Below are positions 1-6,500 of a stretch of 8,439 nucleotides of DNA, piece after piece. Each line of letters opens with the position of its first letter. The stretch's first letter is position 1. Origin of the DNA: JBGPIK01 sp041484845 (GTDB lineage Bacteria; Desulfobacterota; Binatia; UBA9968); the NCBI GenBank assembly GCA_041484845.1, contig JBGPIK010000307.1, forward strand, positions 1 to 8,439, written 5' to 3'. Under the pieces are notes generated by a model. It saw nothing but the letters and a program-made list of their open reading frames with translations, did no database searches and had not been told where the DNA came from. The position numbers and the translations under genes are program-made.

Positions 1-25
1 CCAGACTACTGAGAATTTTTTTCAT
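1..25 (-). CDS. Start of a second gene overlapping the M16 stop codon (partial)
   Basis: The last bases of the M16 peptidase gene form ATGA: its TGA stop (22-24) overlaps an ATG at 23-25. From that ATG the minus strand reads MKKILSSL before the window ends. A short Lys-Lys start followed by hydrophobic residues looks like the beginning of a signal peptide. The ATGA overlap is the usual sign of translational coupling, and AAAGG just upstream could serve as a weak ribosome binding site. Bacterial M16 peptidases are often encoded as adjacent pairs, one with the zinc motif and one without, so the likely product is the partner M16 subunit. That identity is inferred from context only; just eight codons are visible. 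Confidence 0.6.
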
Positions 26-1347
26 TCGCCTTTTTGGACCGTCGGAACCATGATTCCGACGGTTCTCCGATCGTGGTCGAGATACTGTTTGGCGACCCTG
101 CGGATATCTTCACGGCTAACTTTTCTGATGCCGTCAATATAGCGGTCCATCAACCGCCATCCCCCGACCGCCTCATAATAGCCGATTTTCATCGCCTGCC
201 CAAAAATGGAATCCTGAGCAAAAATAAACGCCGATTCAATTTGATTCTTGGCCTTTTGCAGTTCGCGCTCGCTGATCAGCTCCGATTTGACTTTCTCCAA
301 AAGGGCGTCGATCTCACGCTCGACATCCGCCGGTTCCTTACCCGGCATGAGCTGGGCCGTAACTGTAAACCCTCCGGGATCGATGGATATCCCGTTGTAA
401 TCGGCATCGATGCTGCGTGCGATTCGTTTCTGATAAACCAGCTCATGGTATAAGCGGGAACTGCGCCCTCCGGCTAGCACCGTCGTTAGGAGATCCAAAG
501 CATAATTATCGGGGCTTTTTACGTTGGGCACGTGATAAAACATCAAGACGAAAGGCAGCTCCGCCTCTTTTTTCAGTAGGACTCGGCGCTCGCCTTGCTG
601 CGGCAGTTCCTCGGCAAGGACTTTGGGAGGCTGCGCGCCGCGCGGAATTTTATCAAATGCACCTTTGATCTTCGCCAAGATTTCGTTTGTGGAAAAATCT
701 CCGGTGACGACGATATAGGCATTATTCGGCGCGTAATAGAGTTTGTAATGATCCACCAGATCTTGCCGTGTCAGGTTCTCGATATCCTCCATCCAACCCA
801 CCACCGGCCGGCGATAAGGATGAACGACGTACGCAACCGCGCTGGTCACCTCGCTCAGCGCTGATGCCGGATTATCCTCCGTGCGAAGCCGGCGCTCCTC
901 CTGAATGACCTGTTTCTCCGGTTCGAAATCATGTTCACCCAATAAGGCATAGGCCATTCGGTCCGCTTCCAGTTCGATTTCCGTAGTAATTTTGTCCCGG
1001 CTCATGGTGGCAAAATAGACCGTGACGTCCGAGGTGGTGAACGCATTCGAGCGTCCGCCGTTTTTCGCGATAATGCGCGAATACTCTTCGGGTTTAACGC
1101 TCGGCGTTCCTTTAAACATCATGTGTTCAAGGAAATGCGAGAGACCGCTCTTACCATCTCTTTCATTGCGTGAGCCCACGCGATACCACACTTGGAAAGT
1201 GACGGCCGGACTCTTATGATCTTCCAAGAGTAAAACCTTGAGCCCGTTATCCAACACAAATTCTCGCACGTTGCTCGCGTGATCCTCAGTCGGGAAAACC
1301 GTGAGAAAGAGGAAAGCAACGAACCATCCAAATACGGAGCGCAACAT
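22..1347 (-). CDS. M16 (pitrilysin/insulinase-family) zinc metallopeptidase, exported
   Basis: This is a 441-residue zinc endopeptidase of family M16, a normal length for the two-domain bacterial type. Residues 1-24 look like a signal peptide: MLRS, then a hydrophobic run, then a likely cut after HAS-type residues (His-Ala at 23-24). The protein should therefore act in the periplasm or at the envelope. The inverted zinc motif HFLEH lies at 71-75 (His71 and His75 bind zinc, Glu74 is catalytic). The third ligand is probably Glu151 in VIQEERR, about 76 residues further on as the family requires. The C-terminal half has the M16_C signature GGRSSRLYHEL near residues 293-303, followed by a typical substrate-clamp region. 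Such enzymes degrade peptides in a closed chamber and frequently work with a second M16 chain, which the overlapping downstream start suggests here. The exact substrate cannot be read from sequence. The start is the first ATG before the signal peptide; the Shine-Dalgarno is weak. Confidence 0.95.
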   Translation of the reverse strand: MLRSVFGWFVAFLFLTVFPTEDHASNVREFVLDNGLKVLLLEDHKSPAVTFQVWYRVGSRNERDGKSGLSHFLEHMMFKGTPSVKPEEYSRIIAKNGGRSNAFTTSDVTVYFATMSRDKITTEIELEADRMAYALLGEHDFEPEKQVIQEERRLRTEDNPASALSEVTSAVAYVVHPYRRPVVGWMEDIENLTRQDLVDHYKLYYAPNNAYIVVTGDFSTNEILAKIKGAFDKIPRGAQPPKVLAEELPQQGERRVLLKKEAELPFVLMFYHVPNVKSPDNYALDLLTTVLAGGRSSRLYHELVYQKRIARSIDADYNGISIDPGGFTVTAQLMPGKEPADVEREIDALLEKVKSELISERELQKAKNQIESAFIFAQDSIFGQAMKIGYYEAVGGWRLMDRYIDGIRKVSREDIRRVAKQYLDHDRRTVGIMVPTVQKGE

Positions 1348-1462
1348 AAGCCTTCAACCTAAAGGAAGCATTTTCAAAGTTCAAGCCGCCAACCGGCACG
1401 TACACTCCACATAAGGAGCCAACAGACCCAACAAAAACGGCTGTCGTTCCGTCGCCAGTCGT

Positions 1463-1491
1463 TTGACACCCCCATGCGCTCACAATAGTAT
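1463..1491 (+). promoter_or_regulatory. Sigma70-type promoter for the truncated ubiD gene
   Basis: A perfect -35 hexamer TTGACA (1463-1468) is followed by exactly 17 bases and then TAGTAT (1486-1491), which matches four of six -10 consensus positions. The start codon of the truncated ubiD gene lies 29 bases beyond the -10. The remainder of the 1348-1519 gap, which must also hold the promoter for the leftward M16 gene, shows no other convincing pair of hexamers. Transcription from this promoter would now enter the mobile element antisense to its transposase. Confidence 0.7.
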
Positions 1492-1506
1492 GTTTTTTTA
1501 GTCTTG

Positions 1507-1512
1507 AGGAGG
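1507..1512 (+). promoter_or_regulatory. Consensus Shine-Dalgarno for truncated ubiD
   Basis: AGGAGG lies seven bases before the ATG at 1520. It fixes the start of the short rightward frame and is strong evidence that this was a real, well-translated gene before it was interrupted. Confidence 0.85.
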
Positions 1513-1519
1513 ACTTTTC

Positions 1520-1666
1520 ATGGCAGATCTTACCGATATGCGAGGCTACATCGCAATGCTTGAGGAAATGGGCGAACTGCGCCGTTTGGAAGGCGTGGAT
1601 CTCAATCTCGAAGTCGGCGCATGGGGGGATTCATGGGATTCGGGATTTGGGGACGTTGTTGACTAG
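1520..1666 (+). pseudogene. 5' fragment of a UbiD-family decarboxylase gene, cut off by the mobile element
   Basis: The frame encodes 48 residues. The first 34 (MADLTDMRGYIAML, then EEMGELRR, then VDLNLEVGA) read like the conserved N-terminus of UbiD-type decarboxylases: a DLR-F-LEE-GEL-R segment followed by VD--LE-GA. Intact members are usually about 450-500 or more residues, use prenylated FMN, and decarboxylate aromatic or unsaturated acids. From residue 35 (base 1622) the resemblance is lost: the next 14 codons are G-rich flank and the terminal repeat of the transposon, ending at a TAG inside that repeat (1664-1666). A good promoter and Shine-Dalgarno remain upstream. No continuation of the gene is recognisable after the element at 2885-3008, so the break involved loss or displacement of the remainder as well as insertion. 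The family call rests on a short stretch and is likely but not certain. Confidence 0.72.
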
Positions 1667-1678
1667 CTGGAATAACTC
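1649..1678 (+). repeat. Left terminal repeat of the RAYT element
   Basis: These 30 bases are the exact reverse complement of 2855-2884. The first 25 are also the exact reverse complement of 2672-2696. The repeat begins GGGGACGTTG and ends AATAACTC. GGACG (1651-1655) can pair with CGTCC (1679-1683) to form an imperfect hairpin, as expected for ends recognised by HUH transposases. Its central CTAG gives a TAG stop on each strand. Confidence 0.9.
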
Positions 1679-2631
1679 CGTCCAAGGCTTTTCGAAATAG
1701 CAGATGTTGATACGCCAACCTGTCGTGCCACCTCGGCTAGCGGTATGCCGTAATCTTCCACCAATCTACGCGCGACCTCGGCTCTCACCTCAGGCAACTT
1801 GCCCCGGCGGCTCCCGCTCCTCAGCTCGGTTATCGATACCGTGTGCTTTTTACATGCCTCCGCAACCAGACGCTCTGTCTTCTGGCCACGTCCCGTGGCT
1901 GCATGCTGCCGTTGCGTTCGCGCCTCCGCCTCCCTCATAATCCGCTCCACAAACGCTCCGCTCCCCAGTATCCGCTCGTCGGACAGCTCTCCCCACCGCC
2001 GCTGCGATTTCACCTCGGACCATCCCCCTACTGAACGCACCAGCCCTCCTCCAACCAACTCCGGCCGCCGCCCTAACGCTACCCCTTCCGCAACAAACCT
2101 CCGATACGCCTCCTTGGCTTCTCCCGCCCGGTCACCAAACTGCGCCAGAACGCTGTCCCGGTCCTGCCAATCGTTTTTTACCGCTCCCAATATCACCCCA
2201 TGCCCGCAGTACGGGTATCCTTCTAACTCCTTGAGGTCTGCCACCAACTTCACCCGTAAGGGATTTAAGTGAATGTAGCGCACCAGTTCGGTAAAATAGC
2301 TGTCCCCGTCGCAGACAATCGATTTGTAGCGATTTTGGAACAGATGCCCGTGCCGACCATGCCGCAAATTGTAGCTGACCGCATACCCGGTCAGAAAACG
2401 CCGCATGAATTTTGCCAAACCCTGCGGCCCACTGCTCAGAAGGATGTGGGCGTGGTTGCTCATCAGCGCCCAGGCGTATATCAACGTCAAAGTTTCGCCG
2501 GCGAGCTTTCCTAACCGCAAAACAAAGTCTCTCCGGTCCTGCTCGTCGTCAACTATCCTTCTCCGTTCGATCCCCCGGATCATGACGTGGTGCAGCGTTC
2601 CTACTGCATCCAACCGCGCTTGCCTCGGCAT
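1663..2631 (-). CDS. REP-associated-type Y1 (HUH) transposase with DnaA-C-like C-terminal domain
   Basis: The protein has 322 residues from the ATG at 2631. An in-frame GTG at 2640 would add MAC, but it lies within the GGGGAGGT Shine-Dalgarno, and MPRQARL is the customary start of this group. Counting from that GTG as residue 1: the N-terminus carries LHHVMIRGIERRRI, the HUH motif is NHAH (His63 and His65, metal binding), and the catalytic tyrosine is Tyr86 or Tyr90 in TGYAVSYN. GHLFQNRYKS (98-107) and RYIHLNPLR (121-129) follow, both typical of REP-associated Y1 transposases. Residues 253-320 (ERLVAEACKKH through VGVSTSAISKSLGR) resemble the helix-turn-helix DnaA C-terminal domain often appended to these proteins, probably for DNA binding. 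The family nicks and rejoins single-stranded DNA. No frameshift or internal stop is present, so it may be active. The last codons and the TAG stop lie in the left terminal repeat. Confidence 0.92.
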   Translation of the reverse strand: MPRQARLDAVGTLHHVMIRGIERRRIVDDEQDRRDFVLRLGKLAGETLTLIYAWALMSNHAHILLSSGPQGLAKFMRRFLTGYAVSYNLRHGRHGHLFQNRYKSIVCDGDSYFTELVRYIHLNPLRVKLVADLKELEGYPYCGHGVILGAVKNDWQDRDSVLAQFGDRAGEAKEAYRRFVAEGVALGRRPELVGGGLVRSVGGWSEVKSQRRWGELSDERILGSGAFVERIMREAEARTQRQHAATGRGQKTERLVAEACKKHTVSITELRSGSRRGKLPEVRAEVARRLVEDYGIPLAEVARQVGVSTSAISKSLGRSYSS

Positions 2632-2638
2632 ACAGGCC

Positions 2639-2646
2639 ACCTCCCC
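2639..2646 (-). promoter_or_regulatory. Shine-Dalgarno deciding the transposase start
   Basis: On the minus strand GGGGAGGT sits seven bases before the ATG at 2631 and overlaps the upstream GTG (2638-2640). The spacing supports ATG 2631 as the true start. Confidence 0.75.
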
Positions 2647-2671
2647 AATTTGCCACCGCTATACCGCACTA

Positions 2672-2696
2672 ATTCCAGCTAGTCAACAACGTCCCC
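2672..2696 (-). repeat. Internal (right) terminal repeat of the RAYT element
   Basis: These 25 bases are the exact reverse complement of 1649-1673, and the same 25 bases recur as a direct repeat at 2860-2884. The bases just inside it (2664-2671) differ from the other two copies, which agree with each other over five more bases. Confidence 0.9.
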
Positions 2697-2698
2697 TC

Positions 2699-2815
2699 CT
2701 ATGCTACAAAATCCCGCCGATCTTCCTCGTCGTCGACAATCCTTCTTTTTTCAATCCCCCGGATCATCACGTGGTGCAGGGTACCCGGACTATCCAACCT
2801 TGCTTGCCTCGGCAT
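2699..2815 (-). pseudogene. N-terminal remnant of a second Y1 transposase gene
   Basis: From the ATG at 2813-2815 the minus strand encodes 38 residues: MPRQARLDSPGTLHHVM, then IRGIEKRRIVDDEEDRRDFVA, then TAG. Aligned with the intact transposase, 33 of the first 37 residues are identical (Ala/Ser, Val/Pro, Arg/Lys and Gln/Glu are the changes). All changes are compatible with a once functional protein. Homology ends right after DFV, where the sequence joins the terminal repeat of the complete element. The HUH motif and catalytic tyrosine are lost, so no activity is possible. Confidence 0.88.
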
Positions 2816-2825
2816 GCTTTGACTC

Positions 2826-2841
2826 CTCACCCTCGGGTGAG
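2826..2841. other. Short perfect hairpin in the remnant leader
   Basis: CTCACCC and GGGTGAG are exact reverse complements separated by TC, giving a stem of six pairs closed by a CTCG loop. It lies between the remnant start codon and its terminal repeat. There is no T-run after it, so it is not an intrinsic terminator. It may be a structural element of the transposon end, and it is absent at the matching place in the intact copy. Confidence 0.5.
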
Positions 2842-2854
2842 TCTTCGTATAACA

Positions 2855-2884
2855 GAGTTATTCCAGCTAGTCAACAACGTCCCC
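2855..2884 (-). repeat. Outer right terminal repeat
   Basis: This is an exact 30-base reverse complement of 1649-1678, a longer match than that between the two ends of the intact element. It marks the right boundary of the whole composite (1649-2884). Confidence 0.9.
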
Positions 2885-2898
2885 CAACTCCCCTTTAC

Positions 2899-2924
2899 CT
2901 AAGCCTCCCCTCTAAGCCTCCCCT
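2899..2924. repeat. 13-bp perfect tandem duplication
   Basis: CTAAGCCTCCCCT occurs twice head to tail just outside the composite element. A second small duplication, TTGGACT twice plus TTG, follows at 2985-3001. The spacer 2885-3008 is otherwise C-rich and holds no convincing gene, promoter or terminator. Both duplications look like replication-slippage or repair scars. Confidence 0.7.
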
Positions 2925-3008
2925 TGATCGTCACTTATTTCATCCCCATTCTCTTGTCAATAGCTAACAGCGGACTTGACCCCCTTGGACTTTGGACTTT
3001 GTAAACCC

Positions 3009-3536
3009 TTATCGGCCCTCTACCCTTTGTAAACTAGAAGGAATAATTGTCGCCATTAAATTTGCTAATTCTGAAGAGAAGTAGATGGAATTCGTCTTCC
3101 ACTTTTGATAGTAGCCGAGACCGTTTCGTTTACACGGAAAATATTTCACGAAACCGACACGCATCAGGTCTCGATCAAACGCAAGGATGAAAAACACAAA
3201 ATCGCTCTCGGTGATGTCGCAATTGTCCTTGCTGATTAATCGGGTAGCACGGAACAACGCCAAGATATCCTTAGGCCTCGTCGTTTCGTAAACCAACTCC
3301 TGCGACCTAATCTCATTTACCGTGTAGATATACTCTTTACCTTTAGGGGTTCTGAAAATTTGTAACGCGTCCACTGTCATAGAAGGATCTTGCTTCGTAA
3401 TGATGGGGTGTTCTTCCCAATGACTTACTAAAAGATCCGTAAACGTAGAATCCAGAAACCATCCACTTGTATCTTGTTTCGAACAGCCTAATGCCAACGT
3501 CAAAAGCAATATAACTATGTTGCTAAGCTTTTCCAT
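3009..3536 (-). CDS. Small lipoprotein directly downstream of the RHS gene, candidate immunity protein
   Basis: I do not recognise the family of this 175-residue protein. Residues 1-17 are a short lipoprotein signal ending ALGC, with Cys18 as the lipid-bearing residue. Ser19 at the next position predicts outer-membrane sorting. The mature part is mixed alpha/beta in character, with a hydrophobic stretch DFVFFILAFDRDLMRVGF (112-129) and two further cysteines, Cys106 and Cys135, that could form a periplasmic disulfide. The start codon comes one base after the RHS stop, and no proper Shine-Dalgarno precedes it, so translation is probably coupled to the RHS gene. The gene averages about 42% G+C, clearly below its neighbours. 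Close coupling to a polymorphic RHS protein is the classic position of a cognate immunity gene, and a periplasmic lipoprotein would protect against a toxin acting there. The role is inferred from position; an accessory or secretion-helper lipoprotein is the alternative. Confidence 0.85.
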   Translation of the reverse strand: MEKLSNIVILLLTLALGCSKQDTSGWFLDSTFTDLLVSHWEEHPIITKQDPSMTVDALQIFRTPKGKEYIYTVNEIRSQELVYETTRPKDILALFRATRLISKDNCDITESDFVFFILAFDRDLMRVGFVKYFPCKRNGLGYYQKWKTNSIYFSSELANLMATIIPSSLQRVEGR

Positions 3537-3537
3537 C

Positions 3538-6500
3538 TTACGGGTACGTTACCGCTCGACGCCCAACCCATTCAATTTGAAAATCGCGAGCGCCAAGCCC
3601 GTAGAAGAATCTTCCCACATCGTTCTTCCAACCTTCTCGGTCGAAATTGTATGGTTCATTCACGCCTGATGCAAATCCGCTGAAAGACACATTTCCACTG
3701 GGATCTTTGCTGATTATACCCGTGAGACCGAGTGACGATTGGCCACTGGAAGTTGATCCGGCTTGAACCGTAATAAATACTTTCGAGGGATCTATCATCA
3801 GGCTCGTACCAGGCGCCATCGCCGTGGCCTGTTCTTGGAACCGAGGCATCTGGCCTGGCCCGACTCCCGTATCAAGGGTTTTAAACGGGATCTGCAAGGT
3901 ATTCGGCCGGAACGGATTTACGGCCCCCTGCAGAAAAAACCTGAAACAGTTGACCCAACATGTGGAAGCCGATGCCTTGCTCGTTTCTGCTTTTTGGCGC
4001 AACCGTGAGATTTCACCCAGGACAAACCTTCCTACTCGACCCAATAGCCCGGATGGGTCCCACTGACCCCCTGTTCCTCCCCCTCCGCCACCTTCATCTA
4101 CAAAAGATAAAGAGAATGGTGTCGAGGAACCGCCAGCACCCGCCTGTAAGTCGCCCCATGCTCCTCCAAGGAATTCTGTAATTCGACTACCAAGCTGACA
4201 CCCTGCTGATTTGCAAAAACTCAGACCTCCGGACGCCATAAGGAGAAGCCCTGCTGGATTGCCCGTAGCCAGTAAGGCCGCGCCAACGACAATTTTCACT
4301 ACAGGTAACACATAATTAGTAAAAACATGAACTACCTTTTTAAAGAAACCAAAAATAGAACTCCAGAAAGAATACCCACTGGGGTCGATATACCTCTGTG
4401 GGTTGTTGTTGACGTAGCTGTACCGATTGAGATTTTGAGGATCATCGGGTGCCTGTATAAACGGATCAGGCGATACAAACCGACTGATCTCCGGATCATA
4501 ATATCTGCCGCCGTAATAATAGAGCCCGGTCTCAGGATCGAGTTCTTTGCCGGTGAAGCGATGCGTCGGGTCGATGTTACCCACGGACTTGGAAACGCTA
4601 CCCCAGGGATCGTACTCGTTGCGTTGGACTTCATAACCATTAATGTCGGTAATGACATTTACACCACCCAGATGATCATTGTGGTAGAAAAGTTGTTGCG
4701 TGCCCTTCTTTGAAGCGACGTTCTCCACCCCGATGCGGATGTACTTGGTCATGACTCCGTTGGGATCAATCTCAACACCCTGGAACGGGAACAGCGTGAT
4801 TCCGGTCGGGGCGTCCTTTTTCACCCGCTGCCCGGTGTAGTCGTATTCCATAGAGGTCGTGCCGCCGCCTTGGATCGAGACGCTGGTCACGCGGTTGTCG
4901 ATGTCCCAAGTGAGCGTCTGGGTGCCCCGCGTGATCATGTTGCCATTGGCATCGTAGGTGTAGTTCTTGCCCGTTGCCGGATTAAAAGTGACGGCAGAGG
5001 GGTGCATCGGATCGCCATACGCGAATGTCGCGCCACACTTGTTGGTTAAATTACCGATGGGATCGTAACCATACGTACAGTCTTGCTGAGACTGGTTTGT
5101 GCCGAAGGTGCCGGAGGCGGTGATAAGCCGATTCAGATCGTCGTAAGTAAAAGTCCGGCTGGCCGTGAAAAGACTATCGTTGATTGATGTGATATTGCCG
5201 ACGTTGTCGTAACCATAACGCAGGTCCTGCTCGTTATGGGAAGTGGTGCGGTGTGTGACGCGGAAATTGTTGGAATCATAGTCCCAGTGCGTGGTCAGAT
5301 TGTTGGCGTAGGTCAGATCGGTTTTTTGCCCTCTCGCATTGTACTGGATGTCAGCGTTGTCGATATAGCCCGGTACTCGCTTTAACCACCCTGCGTCATT
5401 ATAGGTATAGGTGACAACTTCACTATCCGGGAAAGTTTCGCTGGTGATCCGACTCAACGCATCATAGGTTTGTGACATCGTGTACCAGACACCCAAGAGT
5501 TGGCGCTGGGTCTGTATCGTGTGCCCTACCTGATCGTACGTAAACTTCGTCGTGGTGGCCTGGTCCACGACTTGAGTGACCCGGCCTTTGGAGTAGGCCA
5601 CGAGAGGATCATCGTAGGTCCAGGTGACAAGCGTGATGGCGGTTGCGCAATTTTGCCCCTGCTTCTTGTCCGTGACTCTACCGATCGGATCGTAATCGAA
5701 GCAAAGCGTCTGGTTCTTGGCGTCGGTCTGCGACAGAAGATCGCCAGCGGGATCATAGCTGTAGACCCAGGCGCCGACGCTTGCGGTGGTGCAGCTTGCG
5801 ATATTTACCGCCGTCCCCATATTGGGATCGCACATCGCAATCTTTCGGCCCAAGGAATCGTAGGCCATTTTGGTCAGATGACCCAGATGGTTGGTGACGG
5901 TTAGGAGAGAGCCAGCGGCGTCATAAGCATATTGGGTGTAATAGGTCTCCGTTCCATTGACTTCGTCAACCTGAATGAGCCGCCCATAGGCGTCGAAATA
6001 CTTCCGCTTAGTCTTGCCACGTTCGTCGGTGAGCGTGACAATGCCCGGAACAGAATAGACCGAGGTGGCAAAGGTGCCATCCGGATGATTGACCCGGGTT
6101 TGTCTGCCCAAGATATCGTACGTGAAGGAGGTCGTCACGGCCGCCTCGGTGGAAAAATGCGGCGCGGTAGCGGCCAAAATCAAGTTACGCGAATCGAACG
6201 CCGCCTCAGACTGAATCGGCGTACCGTTCGGGCCTTCCTGTACTTTCTGATAAACCCGACCGAGACCGTCAAAGTACTCATCGCTGGTCAGGACGTTCCC
6301 CGTGCCGCTCTGTTCGGTCCGCCAGGTGCTGACGCGTTGCTGCGACGGATTACCCCAGTCGTTATAAAAATAACTGACCGTGCCGTACGTGGATGAACCG
6401 TCAAGCGGCCCGGTCACTTGGGTGAGTCTTCCAAAGCCGTCGTGGGTATAATTCGTCGGCTGGCCGTTGGGGTCCAACTCGCTTTTCTTTACGCCCAAGC

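Larger units (their letters stand above)
1649..2696 (-). mobile_element. RAYT/Y1-transposase element with 25-bp perfect inverted ends
   Basis: This 1,048-bp unit is bounded by exact inverted repeats (1649-1673 and 2672-2696), with GGGGACG outermost at both sides. It contains one transposase gene read leftward. The last codons of that gene lie inside the left repeat, and its start lies about 40 bases inside the right repeat. IS200/IS605 elements normally lack true terminal inverted repeats, whereas REP-associated Y1 transposases are flanked by inverted palindromic repeats, so this arrangement fits the RAYT group better. The insertion follows the codon-34 breakpoint of ubiD by 27 bases of G-rich sequence, which may belong to the element or to the target. 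No target-site duplication is evident, as expected for HUH single-strand transposition. Confidence 0.8.
2697..2884 (-). mobile_element. Truncated right end of a second, diverged RAYT element
   Basis: This 188-bp piece has the same layout as the right end of the intact element: the start of a transposase gene, about 40 bases of leader, then the terminal repeat in the same orientation. Its left side is missing. It is a direct, not inverted, neighbour of the full element's right end. The sequences differ at many positions in the coding part, so this is not a fresh tandem duplication but a sibling element into or beside which the full copy landed. Confidence 0.75.

Noticed and set aside
1286..1483. 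65-residue minus-strand frame across the M16 start region
   Set aside because: It overlaps the M16 signal peptide in another frame and the intergenic promoter region, and the protein looks random.
2638..2640. GTG at 2640 as the transposase start
   Set aside because: It overlaps the Shine-Dalgarno that is properly spaced for the ATG at 2631, and the sibling remnant also starts with MPRQARL, without the extra residues.
2826..2841. Intrinsic terminator at the small hairpin
   Set aside because: The stem is short and not followed by a T-run on either strand.
2405..2967. Plus-strand frames over the transposon right end and spacer
   Set aside because: They are proline/serine-rich antisense shadows of the transposase and its remnant, with no start signals.
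3541..3700. Colicin M-type lipid II hydrolase as a firm call for the RHS tail end
   Set aside because: Only a loose PYNFD resemblance exists; the defining Asp and His-Arg-Ser residues are absent, so it is kept as a lead and not an annotation.
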